DNA of 38,924 nt. It comes from Azolla pinnata. Lineage: Eukaryota; Streptophyta; Polypodiopsida; Salviniales; Salviniaceae. The position numbers and the translations under genes are program-made. How positions within the stretch are numbered: the first letter of the stretch is position 1; each line of letters begins with the position of its first letter. The notes under the pieces are model-generated. The model worked only from the letters and a program-made list of their open reading frames with translations. It ran no database searches and was not told the origin of the DNA. Below are positions 1 through 10,402 of this stretch, piece by piece. The stretch is from NCBI GenBank assembly GCA_037176905.1, contig JBBBWG010028102.1:12430-51353 (forward strand). Reading direction: 5' to 3'.

Positions 1-204
1 AGTGTGTATCAGGGCGGCGAACTTTGCCATACCTTCTAACCAAGTTTCATCATTCTCTTTGAATCATAATTATCTGGCCCATTTATGAACTGAAAAGGAG
101 CCTCTTGAACAACTGGAATGCATTAGAAATGAATTTAGCTTCTACTTTTCTGTAAAAAGGATGAATACCTAGAAGTTGATATATCGTTTCTGATGTTACC
201 GCAG
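1..204 (+). other. Intron (3' part) of the U-box gene
   Basis: The stretch before the acceptor at 203-204 shows no match to the preceding UND residues of the family. It is therefore read as the end of an intron whose donor is upstream of the window. An ATG at 193 is in frame with the exon but would remove the conserved N-terminus, so it is not taken as the start. Confidence 0.6.
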
Positions 205-2299
205 CTCCTCCAGAGAGAAGTTATTTTAGCCCAGTTTTCAACAGTTACCAGAGAGCTAGAGCAGGCACTTGCTCGTGTGCCTTACTCATTGCTTGAAATT
301 ACCGATGAAGTGCAAGAGCAGGTATGCCATGTTCAATATATGATCCAGTTAGCTTTTGCAGAAGAATGCGGTTTGAATTGTTTATTCGAGCTTCATGCAT
401 GTTATGCTTTTATGAACAAGAATCGGCATTGTTCAAGGACAGGTTGAACTAGTGCATTTGCAGCTGAAAAGGGCAAAAGGAAGAGCAGATGTCCAAGACA
501 TCGAACTATACAATGATATCACAAGCATACTATCCCAAGAAGGTGACATCGAAGGCAGTACGGCTGCATTAAAAAGATTAGCTAAGAAATTGTTGTTAAA
601 GACACAGTCTGACATAAAGCACGAGAGGCGGGCTTTGGATATGCTTCTTGCAGACGGTAGTAATGAAGTGCAGAGGGAGAGAGTTAGTGAAATTGTTGCC
701 ATTTTGGAACAACTTAGCGAGATTGTAGCTAACGACTCCATTCCCCTAGACATGCTTGAGAATGATGCGCAATTGGAGAATCTGAGCTCGCCTATAATCC
801 CTGATGATTTCCGTTGCCCCATCTCTCTGGAACTCATGAAAGACCCAGTCATTGTAGCAACTGGCCAGGTCAGTCAAAAGAAAGTTTATGAGGTCAGCGG
901 TAGTTTTGTTTTGTTTTGATTTTGAAACTTTGTCTTGCTGTGGATATTTTGAAGACATATGAACGAGCATGCATCCAAAAGTGGATTGATGATGGAAACA
1001 AGACGTGCCCGAAGACACGCCAAGATCTAACTCACTTGATACTGACACCCAACTATGTGCTGAAGAGCTTAATCACACAGTGGTGTGAAACGCATGGCAT
1101 CGAGATTCCAAAGAAGGTGTGAACATCGAAATCAAAGTTGTCTAGTAGTTTATTAAAATTCTCAGGATGTCTCTTTTAGCTAATAACTAGAGTTTCAATC
1201 ATTTTCAACAATCATCAGAATACCCTGGTAACATAAAAAGTCACGAAACGAGATACGTATTTGGTTAATAATTCGAAGGTCGCGGCTGTTTTATGTACCT
1301 TTGGAGGAAGTTTTTGTGGACTTACCTTCTATAATGATGTACTGTGTCTATACACAATGATATTGCATATGCATATTACATCTGGCATTGTATATACAGA
1401 TTCCTCCAGGTGATCGTCAGGCCATTGAGGTTTTGCTTCAAAAGCTAGAATTGGGTGCACCTGATGTACAAAGGGCAGTGGCTGGTGAGATAAGAATGTT
1501 AGCTAAGAGGAATTCAGAGAATCGTGTTTGTATAGCTGAGGCAGGTGCCATTCCATGTCTAGTGAAGCTTCTCTCATCCTCAGATGAAAGCACCCAAGAA
1601 CATGCAGTGACAGCATTGCTGAATCTCTCGATTCATGAAGCAAACAAGGCATTGATTGTTGCAGCCAAGGCAATAGGCCCGATTGTGGAAGTGCTAAAGA
1701 ATGGAAGCATGGAAGCTCGCGAGAATGCTGCTGCCACACTTTTCAGTCTTTCCGTTGTTGACGAGAACAAGGTGACAATAGGTTCCTCTGGAGCCATACC
1801 TGCTCTGGTCAGCCTTTTGTGCGAAGGGTCTTCGAGAGGCAAGAAAGATGCTGCTACAGCCCTCTTCAATCTATCAATATACCAAGGAAACAAACCAAAA
1901 GCCGTGAGAGCGAACGTGGTACCACCACTGATGAGGCTTCTAGTGGACCCATCATCAGATATGGTGGATGAAGCTCTTGCTATACTGGCTATTCTTACCA
2001 CACATCCAGAAGGAAGGACTGCAATAAGTCAGGCATCGGCGATGCCAATTCTGGTAAACCTACTCAAGATGGGGTCACCTAGGAACAAAGAGAATGCTGC
2101 GGCAGTCTTACTAGCGCTGTGCACAAATGATCCTTCCATGACAGCCCAAGCTGTTCAGCTTGATGTTCAAGGTCCTTTGAATGAGCTTCTTAGGAGTGGG
2201 ACAACCAGGGCACGCCGTAAAGCTTACTCACTATTGGAACATGTGAGCAAACTTGATAGAGGTATTCCCTTTGTCGGAGCGTATGAACCACATATATAA
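205..2299 (+). CDS. U-box / armadillo-repeat E3 ubiquitin ligase, PUB13/PUB14-like (5' end outside window)
   Basis: Predicted E3 ubiquitin ligase that would pair an E2 enzyme with substrates bound by its ARM repeats. Visible exons are 205-321, 443-868, 955-1116 and 1400-2299. All introns are GT-AG and all junctions fall in phase 0, giving 534 residues. The order is: the end of the UND domain (DEVQEQ joined to [14 protein letters not shown]); a U-box of about 75 residues ([19 protein letters not shown], then [14 protein letters not shown], then [15 protein letters not shown]); and about six or seven ARM repeats ([45 protein letters not shown]). The first intron of the U-box region (869-954) splits it after VATGQ. 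The N-terminal UND exons of the family are missing, so the real start lies left of the window. The acceptor of the last exon could instead be at 1420/1421, seven codons later in the same phase. The C-terminal end beyond the last ARM repeat differs from Arabidopsis PUB13/14. Family assignment is very secure; the exact orthologue is not. Confidence 0.93.
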
Positions 2300-3223
2300 C
2301 AGCTCTGTGGTGCTTTGCCTTGCGTCTGTTTTTGTTCATTTTTTTATTTGCACATGGTTACATACATGCCCAGTTCCATTTAAGAGGAGGCCTTTCAAGA
2401 TCCCAACCTTGTAAATTGTGTTCGTGTAAGGCTTTGTTGTATTGAGATAATAAGCTTACAAACTTTTGTGAAAAGTTCTTGTTACAGCTTAATATGTATT
2501 ATTTGGACTCAAACTTGGAGAATGCTCCTGTGATAACTATGGCGTTTAAGAGACATTGATGCACAGAGATGTGATTAAATAACAAGAAAAGCAGTGACAG
2601 AGATGATCAGATTGATAAACTGTGATTGCATCAGACGCGAGTGATTAAGAAGGCTTTTAGTGGGCGATTCGCCATGCGCTGCACAGTTTGTCAAGTAAGA
2701 GATTAGAAAGATTAATGATGAGACATGAGCTTCCTACTAACTGTTGATCACGAGGTTAGTGATTGCATAAGAGTGGGATCAATCCTACTCACAACATCCA
2801 GTTCATAACAGCGGGATTAATCCTTCAACGGATGGGCCGATCAAGCATATGAGTAAAATCGCAATGGGGTAACCTTCATGATTAAGGTAAAATCATGCAG
2901 CTTTTCACTCTTTTAATCTGTGTTAAGGAGTTACATTTATTTCTGAGATTCCTGCCCCAATCGGCCCATAATCATTGAATTGGTGATTACAATTTTCCAG
3001 TGGATTGAACTTGTTGACTCAAACTGGTGAAATCTAACCATGGTGCCCCCCTTATTTAAAACAAACTGGAGATAGAAACGAGGATCTTATCTCCTCTGCA
3101 GATCATGCAGGATAGCACGAGTCTAGAAGAGGATCATTGATGATAAGGCCGGTATCCAGCAAGGATGTGGAAGTAATGTGTAACACGCTATACCTACTAC
3201 TCAGCTAGAACCCATCATAATAA
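2300..3223. other. Convergent intergenic region (two 3' UTRs)
   Basis: The U-box gene ends at 2299 and the kinase gene, on the other strand, ends at 3224, so both 3' UTRs lie here. There is no reading frame worth calling. A 3' processing signal was not assigned; AT-rich sequence near 2440-2510 would suit the U-box transcript. Confidence 0.6.
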
Positions 3224-5941
3224 CTACGAGGAGGAGGCCGAAGAGGTCATCTGTTCTACGTCCTCATTATTGAAGCTAGAGAAACGCTTGGAGTGGAAGC
3301 TATATTTTGCATGGCATAATTGTGGTGCGGGCCGATGCAGGTTTCTTCTCTGGCTCATTCGAGTAATAGTCGTACTATTGTTACTGCTATGATATTTATG
3401 ATGATTACGATGGCGATGATCGTAGCGATCTGATACAGACCCCCTCCCGAAGGTGAACGATCGGCTGCTGCAGTCTCCGTCGTTGAAATGATCACCCAAC
3501 ATTCGCGCCGATCTGAAGATCTCGTCCGACGATCGCTGGCGTCGCGAGCTGCTAGCATTGTTGATGTAATGATCCGTTAGATTATTATGATGGTAGACTG
3601 CATCGAGGCGGTTGCTGCTGGAATGCAAGCTCATCGGCAATGTGGGTGATCCATCAGTCGGTGCAGTGTAATGAGCATGATCGACGATCACGTCTCCTTC
3701 CAATATCCGGAGCACCTGCGATTAATGTATAGATTGCAGCCACTGGTAAGCGTTTATCATGGATCAGTAGATCACATTAGATATGGGAATTAGTTACTAG
3801 CACAAGGATTGAATCATCGATGTTGTCGAATAACGTCACGACCATCGTTGAGTCCGGTGTTCATTCGATCGATCGGAATGCAATGTGTGTGTACTGATAT
3901 GCATTAATTAAGTAAGCTGCTAGCTGATTATGGGTTTGAACCTGGGACATGCGGGGCCGGAGGCGGGGATCCTTGCGAATGCACAGAGATGCTGCGTGCA
4001 GAGCGCTGCAGATCTCGTCACCAGCTGCCTGATCATACAGGATCAACTTGTTGTGCTGCAGCAGGCGAGGATCAAGCAACCTCTCCAAGAAAGCAGCTCG
4101 ATCCGGATCGGCACGATGATGATGATGATGGTCGCCACCAGATGATCGATGCCTGATCGAGATCTCTTCGAGCAATGGCCGTGCCTAGAGCCACGGTGGC
4201 AATGCACAGAGTGAGGAGCATTGATTGAATCAGGAGAAGATTGTCATTCATCATCAACCCATACAATTAACAGGAGATCGTTCAGTGAACTGATGATCAT
4301 TATCTATGATGATGATCATGAATTGATGAATCTGCTGATCATGCGATTAATTTTAGTACCCATTCGGTTAGGCAATATTGCTGGCCTTTGGATCGGCTGA
4401 GATCCACTGCCTTGCGGCCCGTGACGATCTCGAGGAGCATGACACCGAACGAGTAGACATCCGCCTTCTCCGTGACCTCGCCACTCTGCACATACTCAGG
4501 TGCTAGATACCTAGTATAATTTAGCACAATAATTTGGTGTGATCACCAACTAATTCTGTTAATCAATTCGATCATCTAGTTCTGTCCATTAAATTCTGCT
4601 ATTAATCCGACCAATGATCCAGCATTATGCACCATCAATTAAAATCTTAAGCCAGCTAGCAACAAATTACGCTGATGGGTTGATCGATCGGAAATTATGT
4701 TCCAATAGGGCGCCCATTGACAGCTGATTGTGGCTAGTTACAATCAGCTGATGGTGAGTCAGCGGAACTTACCCGAATGTCCCGATAACTCTGGTCTGCA
4801 CGCCCAAATCACCATCAGGTTGCCATCTCGCCAATCCGAAATCCGCCACCTGCATGCAGTTCCAGAAGGAGGATTCATCCAAATGTTCATGATCTGCCTG
4901 AATCAAAACTGAATGGAAGAACCAGCGCTGCCATGATCGCCACCACCAAGTGCTATGATCATGGAGAAATTGATTCAGTGTATTCCGCCCGTGCTGGTAA
5001 ACTAGCCCAAGCAGCTGCAGCCAGCAGCAGCGCGCAATCGCGCAAGATCGATCCATTGGATTTATGCAGTTACCATAGGCTCGTAATCGTGCGTGAGAAG
5101 GATGTTGTTGGGCCTCAAGTCGCGGTGAACGATGCAGCCGACGCGGCACTCCTCGTGCAGGTAGCGCAGACCACGGGCAGCGCCGACGGCCACCTTGTGC
5201 CGCGCAGGCCAAGGCAGAAGAGGCGGAGCCGATCGTCGTCGAAGATCACCATCATCATCATCCGGATCATCGCCTGCAAGCCATTATTGATAAAAAAAAA
5301 AAAAACCATTCAATCTTTCAATCACCATCGCAGGAGCTGGATGGTCACACGCATGGCATATGGCAGGTCAATCGACACCGCCGATGCGGTACTAGATTGG
5401 GCGAGAGCTCACCGGGAGCACGGGCAGCGGGGGGGAAGAGATGGTAGTCGAGCGATTTGTTGCAGGCGAACTCGTAGACGAGGATGCGGCGATCGTCGTC
5501 GACGCAGTAGCCGAGGAGCAAGACGATGTTGCGATGCTGGGCGCAGCGGAGGACGTGGAGCTCGGAGCGGAAGTGGAGGTCGTTGTCGGAGGCAGATGGA
5601 TGCAGGACGGAGTGGGGGCGGCGGTGTTGCTTGACGGCGACGGGGCGGCCGTCGGGGAGGACGCCGCGGTGGACGGAGCCGAAGCCGCCGTGGGCCAGGA
5701 AGTTGGCGGCCGAGAAGCCGGCCGTCGCCAGCTCCAGCTCGCGGTACGAGAAGCGGCGCGGCGCCCGCCCCAACACGGGCGCTTTGTGCTGGCAGATGGA
5801 GCAGAGCGGCGGCGGCCTCCTCCCCATCATCTTCTGCACTCCCCATTCCACATCACCCTTCTCACCATCATCTTCATCATCATCATCATCATCATCATCA
5901 TCTTCTTCTTCTTCTTCTTCTTCTTCTTCTTCTTGATCTGA

Positions 5942-5973
<32 letters not shown>

Positions 5974-8900
5974 ATGATGCTGATGATGATGCTGATGATG
6001 ATGATGATGGTGATGATGCCTGCGCCGCCAGCGCCTGATGATCCCACTCCGAGAACTTCCGCAGGAGCTCCCTCGTGGTCACGCCCGTGCTGCCCCCACT
6101 GCTCCACCCCGAAGCACCCCCCGGGGAGCATTGCGACCGCGGCACTGGGCCCAACGATCTGTTCGCTGGGAAGGTGCACCTCACTATGTCTGATCGTAGC
6201 CCAGCGCATGATATGCTACCATGCTCCCATCTCATTCCGCCCGATATCGGCCTGCACATCAAGCTGCTCATCACTGCGCTATAGCTGCGCATGCCGTGTC
6301 CCGGGCTGCTGCTGCTACGATTCGGGCTTCCAGCCGCCGCCGCTGTCAATGCTCTCTTGGGGGATGGGCGATCCTGCGGGGAATCTACGCCGTGTAATAA
6401 TGCAAACTTAGTCCTTGAAGTAACATAAGTAGCTGGAGGGGCCGAATCATCGGTGCCATGATCAGCCGAAGGGCAGCTCTTCTTCTTCTTCTTCTTCGTC
6501 TTCGATCGATCTGACAGCTGCAGGCTGAGTCCTGATGGCGGTGCTACCTTCGATTTGCAGGGCGCCGCCCGATTTCTCGGTCCAGAATTATGTGCGTATA
6601 CCTCCGAATGCTTGAGCAAATTCGAATGTGAATCGATAGAACTGCCGCCGCCGCCCGTGAGCTGCTGATCGGCGATCAGCGGCATTGATCCATCGGGCCC
6701 ATCGTGCATGACGTCTACGCTGCTCGAAGTAGAAACCTCTTCTGATGATTCCGAACCCGCCATCTCCACCGCTTCCAGGCACGTAATTCGCATCGTTCCT
6801 GAATTCGTCTCACCATCATCATCGCCATCTCCATCGCCAGATTCAGCTCCCGATCTGAGCCGGCTGATGCTTACGCTCGCGGTTCCTGCTTCCTTCCCTG
6901 GGCAATTCAAATGTCACCCGGAATGCAGCTACAGACAGGAGGCCCCCTCGCAATCGAATGGTGTTTGATGATAATTCCAGGGTTTGTTGAAGTAATTAGA
7001 GCTTTTTACAATTACCCGCTAATGGCGCACCATCAGTGTCGATCCATGTGGTTCTTCTTCTGTAAGTGAATTCTGTTGATTGATCTGCTCCGTGATTGAC
7101 TGCGGTCGCAGAATGATGAGGACTGATGGGCAAGCTGCTGCTGCTGCTGCGGCTGCTGGTCGATGATGATGCAGGCGTGCACACAAGCCCGGAACCCCCC
7201 TTCGTCTCAGATGAATTAGGATCCGAGAGCTCGTAGCTAATTGTGCCTGATCGGTGGATAGAATTGAGCGGCAGCGCCCTAATTGAATGAATCGTATGCA
7301 AATTTGAGTAGTACTACACAAGAATCTATAGTTACCTCCTGATACAGGAAGAATTGTACCATCGTCGGACTCCGCATCGCACTTACTGTTGTGATCTAGC
7401 GTAACATAAGCGAAGCTCTGGCCCTTCTCAGACTGGGGGCGATCAGATCTGATCATGGGGCCATAGATCGGGCGCGCAACAGCTGCTGTTGCTGCGCCAC
7501 GGGCAGGTTGGGTGTGATTATCATGATCATCGGCCTCAATACCGCCATTATTGGCGATTGCGGTGATGGTATGGTCCGGAAGAGGGGGAATAGATTGGCG
7601 GCGGTGCAGTAGCAGGGAATTGTTGCTGCTGCTGCTGCTGTTGCTGGCGATCCATGGAGCGCTAGTGCTGGATGCAGAAGAAGAAGAAGCAGAAGAAGAA
7701 GAAGAAGAAGAAGAAGCAGGATCAGGATGCCGATGATGATCAGGATGATGATGATGATCAGGATGATGATGGTCAGGATCAGGACGATGATCAGGACGAT
7801 GATCATCATCATCATCATCATCAGGATGCCGATGATCAGCGAGGCGTAAGATCTTGCAGCTTGAGCCGCCGCCATGAATGGCAGCGCCGCCCATGTTCAT
7901 CATCATCGTCACCATCGTCATCATCATGGACGACGACGACGACGACGATGACGACGATGATAACGACGATGATGACGACGATGATGATGATGATGGTGTC
8001 GAGGAGGATGATGATGATGATGGTGCGATGGTGGGCTTGGACACCACGACCACATTGCAGCGCTGCAGCCTCTCCACGCACATCTTCCCCTCCCGAGTGC
8101 TCTTCATCACATTCCTGCCCGTTGATCCCACTCATGATCAATCTACTAGCTCATCGATCAGATCGATCCACTTCGCCGAGCTCGAAAAAAAATCGAAGAA
8201 GAAACATTTACTAGCTAGCAGCTCATCGTTCGAGCGGATCGATCGATTGCTGATCGATTCAGCGCCATCGTGAATCGCAAGTGCGCCAGGATTCAAAAGG
8301 ATATATGATTGATCGAATCGCAAGCGCGCCACGATTCAAAGGATATATGATTGATCGAATCGCAAGTGCGCCACGATTCAAAGGATATATGATTGATCGA
8401 ATCGCAAGTGCGCCACGATTCAAAGGACATATGATTGATCGAATCGCAAGTGCGCCAGGATTAACGGATACGATCGGCCGATGCCCGATCGTTTCTTTTA
8501 CCTGTCCAAGACCACCCATGTGGCGCCGATGCGCTCGCACTCCATCGCCAATCTTCCTGTCGATCCGCATGCAGATGATGTTGTTGATGATGATGCTGAT
8601 GATCCTTTCTGATCACCCGATTCAGACGCAATCACCTTCACTCCGACATTTACCTGTCGGAAAGACAAAATTCCACCATGTATTCTTCGTCTAGCTTCCA
8701 ATCGATCTCACCGCAAATCAATCAATTTCACCAAGATCGATCGATTTCACCACAGATCGATCGATTTCTCCACAGATCGATTGATTTCACCGCAAATCGC
8801 TCGATTTTCACCGCATATCGGAATCAACCTGTTTGAAGCACACCGAGATCTCAAACGAACGATTTCAATTACCTACCTTCTTCGCTTCGCACAGGCTGCG

Positions 8901-9268
8901 CAGCTCCGCCATCATGGACGCACAGGCATCGCTGATCTCTTCCTCCAGATCCTCGTCCAAGATCATCGCAGCAGAATGATCGCCGCCGCCGGGCCGTGAG
9001 GATCGGATGCAGTCGCCGCCGCCGCCCGGGAAGAGGACGTTATACGGGAAGCTCCATAGCCGGGATCGAGCTATATATCGCAAGCAGATTGATGCAGGAA
9101 TGAATTGAATCGGGATGCAGGAATCATGGATCATAGCAAGCAACTCTTCAGCTTGCGAATCAATCAAGCTGGATTGATTCTAATTACTAGGGCCGCGGAT
9201 TCGACAGCGAGTCCACAGTAGGAGTTAGCTAGCTAGTAATTGATTGATTGATTGAATAATCGATCTAT

Positions 9269-9311
<43 letters not shown>

Positions 9312-9591
9312 ATCAGTCGATCTGATGGATCGCTCTGATGGATCGATCGATGGATTGATTAATCGATGAATTGATTGATTGATTGATTGATTGTTCGATC
9401 GATTGATTACCTGGCCATAATGCGATGAGTTTGATGTAATCCCCCGGCTGGGCGACGTTGGAGAGAGCCCACTCCAGCGCATTCTTCTGCAGCTTGAGCG
9501 CATGAACAGCCACCGCGATCACTGATGATGATGATGATGATGATTTCTCTGCAAAACCAAGGCGGCGATCCACAGAGCCGCCTTCCGCCAT
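3224..9591 (-). CDS. USP-like domain / receptor-like cytoplasmic kinase fusion (family named 'inactive protein kinase SELMODRAFT_444075-like')
   Basis: Eleven exons on the minus strand: 9411-9591, 8877-9070, 8502-8653, 7336-8114, 7016-7246, 5413-6897, 5074-5273, 4773-4849, 4360-4510, 3942-4184 and 3224-3715. Every junction is GT-AG and every phase matches, giving 4,185 nt and 1,394 residues. The start is the first ATG (9591), followed by AEGGSVDRR. Residues 1 to about 180 are USP-like ([38 protein letters not shown]). Residues about 190-890 are low complexity with family islands ([28 protein letters not shown]). The kinase domain starts near 895 ([13 protein letters not shown]) and keeps Lys935 (AVKQH), Asp1059 (VHRDLRPNN), Asp1077 (DFGLARW) and LAPEYVQSG. 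The first glycine of the loop is Ala, as elsewhere in this family. The tail (1232-1394) is Ser/His rich. Homologues are about 700 residues; the excess is repeat-coded. The exon 4 acceptor at 8114/8115 has an in-phase alternative about 15 nt downstream. Substrate is unknown. Confidence 0.9.
5872..6018. repeat. Compound trinucleotide repeat inside kinase exon 6
   Basis: Runs of (CAT), (CTT), (CTG) and (ATG) follow each other on the plus strand. Read on the coding minus strand they encode an Ala run, then about ten Glu and about nine Asp, just before the conserved [11 protein letters not shown] segment. The repeats stay open in several frames on both strands, which explains many spurious open frames here. 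Confidence 0.95.
7660..8040. repeat. GAA / GAT / GAC repeat block inside kinase exon 4
   Basis: A long purine-rich repeat block on the plus strand. On the coding strand it encodes Ser runs (8-11 residues each, broken by Thr, Pro or Leu), a Met-rich stretch and an Asp/His-rich stretch. It lies between the USP-like CVERLQRC segment and the [10 protein letters not shown] segment. Both flanks are in one frame, so the repeats appear to be translated. Removal of part of the block as an unrecognised intron cannot be excluded. Confidence 0.92.
8274..8464. repeat. 42-bp tandem minisatellite in kinase intron 3
   Basis: Units begin at 8274, 8317, 8359, 8401 and 8443. The spacing is 43, 42, 42 and 42 bp and the last unit is partial. 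Each unit carries ATCGCAAGTGCGCCA followed by ATTCAAAGGATATATGATTG with few differences. The units abut directly with no unique spacers, and all lie inside intron 3 (8115-8501). Confidence 0.93.
8703..8818. repeat. About 20-bp tandem repeat in kinase intron 2
   Basis: Roughly six degenerate copies of a unit like ATTTCACCACAGATCGATCG, inside the intron between exons 2 and 3 (8654-8876). Confidence 0.85.
9239..9410. repeat. (GATT)n microsatellite in kinase intron 1
   Basis: Long interrupted TGAT/GATT tetranucleotide tracts with GATCGATC variants fill much of intron 1 (9071-9410) and reach the splice donor at 9410. Confidence 0.95.
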
Positions 9592-10093
9592 GAATATACA
9601 AAGCAAGCTCTGTACCTAATCCTCTCTCTCTCTCTCTTTCTCTCACTCTCTCTGTGTTACATATGTAGAATTTGATGCGATGATCTAATCAGCTATTGCT
9701 AAATTGGGCGATGGCGATTCCGTAAATCAGATTGACAAATGGAGTAGAGAGAGAGAGAGAGGCACTACTTCGAGGATCGATCTCGCCCTCCTCCTGCTCA
9801 CGACGAAGAAGAAGCTCATGATGATGATGGCGGTGGCTCGAGGAATCATGATCGTGGATCTGTGACGGAGGAGCTGCTGGATCGATGCCGCCATGGTGGT
9901 TTCGCCGATCGAGGTGGGGCGGATGGAACGAGATAGTCTGAGTTCTAGGGTTTCCGGAGCTGCTGCCATCGGAGTTAGGGTTTCTCCTCCTCATTGGGGA
10001 GAGCGATAACAATGGATTCCTTCCCTGCGGAGGAGGAGGAAGCGCCATAGCCAAAAAAAGACCTTTCTCCTGCAATTATTCTGGCTGCTGCAG
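9592..10093 (-). promoter_or_regulatory. Probable 5' leader and promoter of the kinase gene
   Basis: Directly upstream of the ATG at 9591 the coding strand is GA-rich (plus strand CT repeats at 9630-9655 and GA repeats at 9743-9762), as plant leaders often are. An open frame at 9689-10075 (-) is His/Ser/Arg rich and matches nothing I know; it is more likely leader sequence than a gene. No TATA box or transcription start was fixed. Confidence 0.4.
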
Positions 10094-10402
10094 GTGATCG
10101 ATCAGATTCTACAGCAGAGAATCGTCACGCACAGCCATAGCTGCGATCCCAATGCTGCTGCTTTGACTCGGGCCTTCGATCAAATCGCTGCAGAGATCAT
10201 GAGTTCATGGATTTTATCTAGGTTTCCTGGTCCATCCGCCATCGCCATCGCCATCGCCATCGCCCCAATGCAGCAGCATCATCACCAGCACCATCACCAT
10301 CATCAATACCTGCAACAGCAGCTGCATTCAATGAGCACAGGAAACCCCCGCCCACATTTTTCTGTTGATGATTCAATGGAACTCTCTGCAATGGATCAGT
10401 AA
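10094..10402 (+). other. Unrecognised open frame with His/Gln run
   Basis: A 102-residue plus-strand frame starts MIDQILQQRIVTHSH. It contains an Ile-Ala repeat coded by (GCCATC)n and a His/Gln-rich run, and ends near ELSAMDQ. It lies head-to-head with the kinase gene. I recognise no domain. It may be repeat-rich promoter DNA that happens to be open, or the first exon of a divergent transcript. Confidence 0.2.

Noticed and set aside
4933..5634. Long plus-strand open frame of 233 codons
   Set aside because: It runs antisense to kinase exons 6 and 7, is Arg/Gly-rich, and has no motif. The minus strand holds the conserved kinase blocks.
5441..6411. Several plus-strand frames with Ser, Met or Ile runs
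   Set aside because: They are trinucleotide-repeat shadows of kinase exon 6 in other frames.
7551..8273. Plus-strand frames with Lys, Asp and Met runs
   Set aside because: Repeat-derived shadows opposite kinase exon 4 and intron 3.
8274..8464. Regularly spaced repeats resembling a CRISPR array
   Set aside because: The units abut without unique spacers, lie in a plant intron, and form an ordinary minisatellite.
9689..10075. 128-codon minus-strand frame as a separate small gene
   Set aside because: It lies directly upstream of the kinase start on the same strand, is low in complexity and has no homology I know; leader sequence is more likely.
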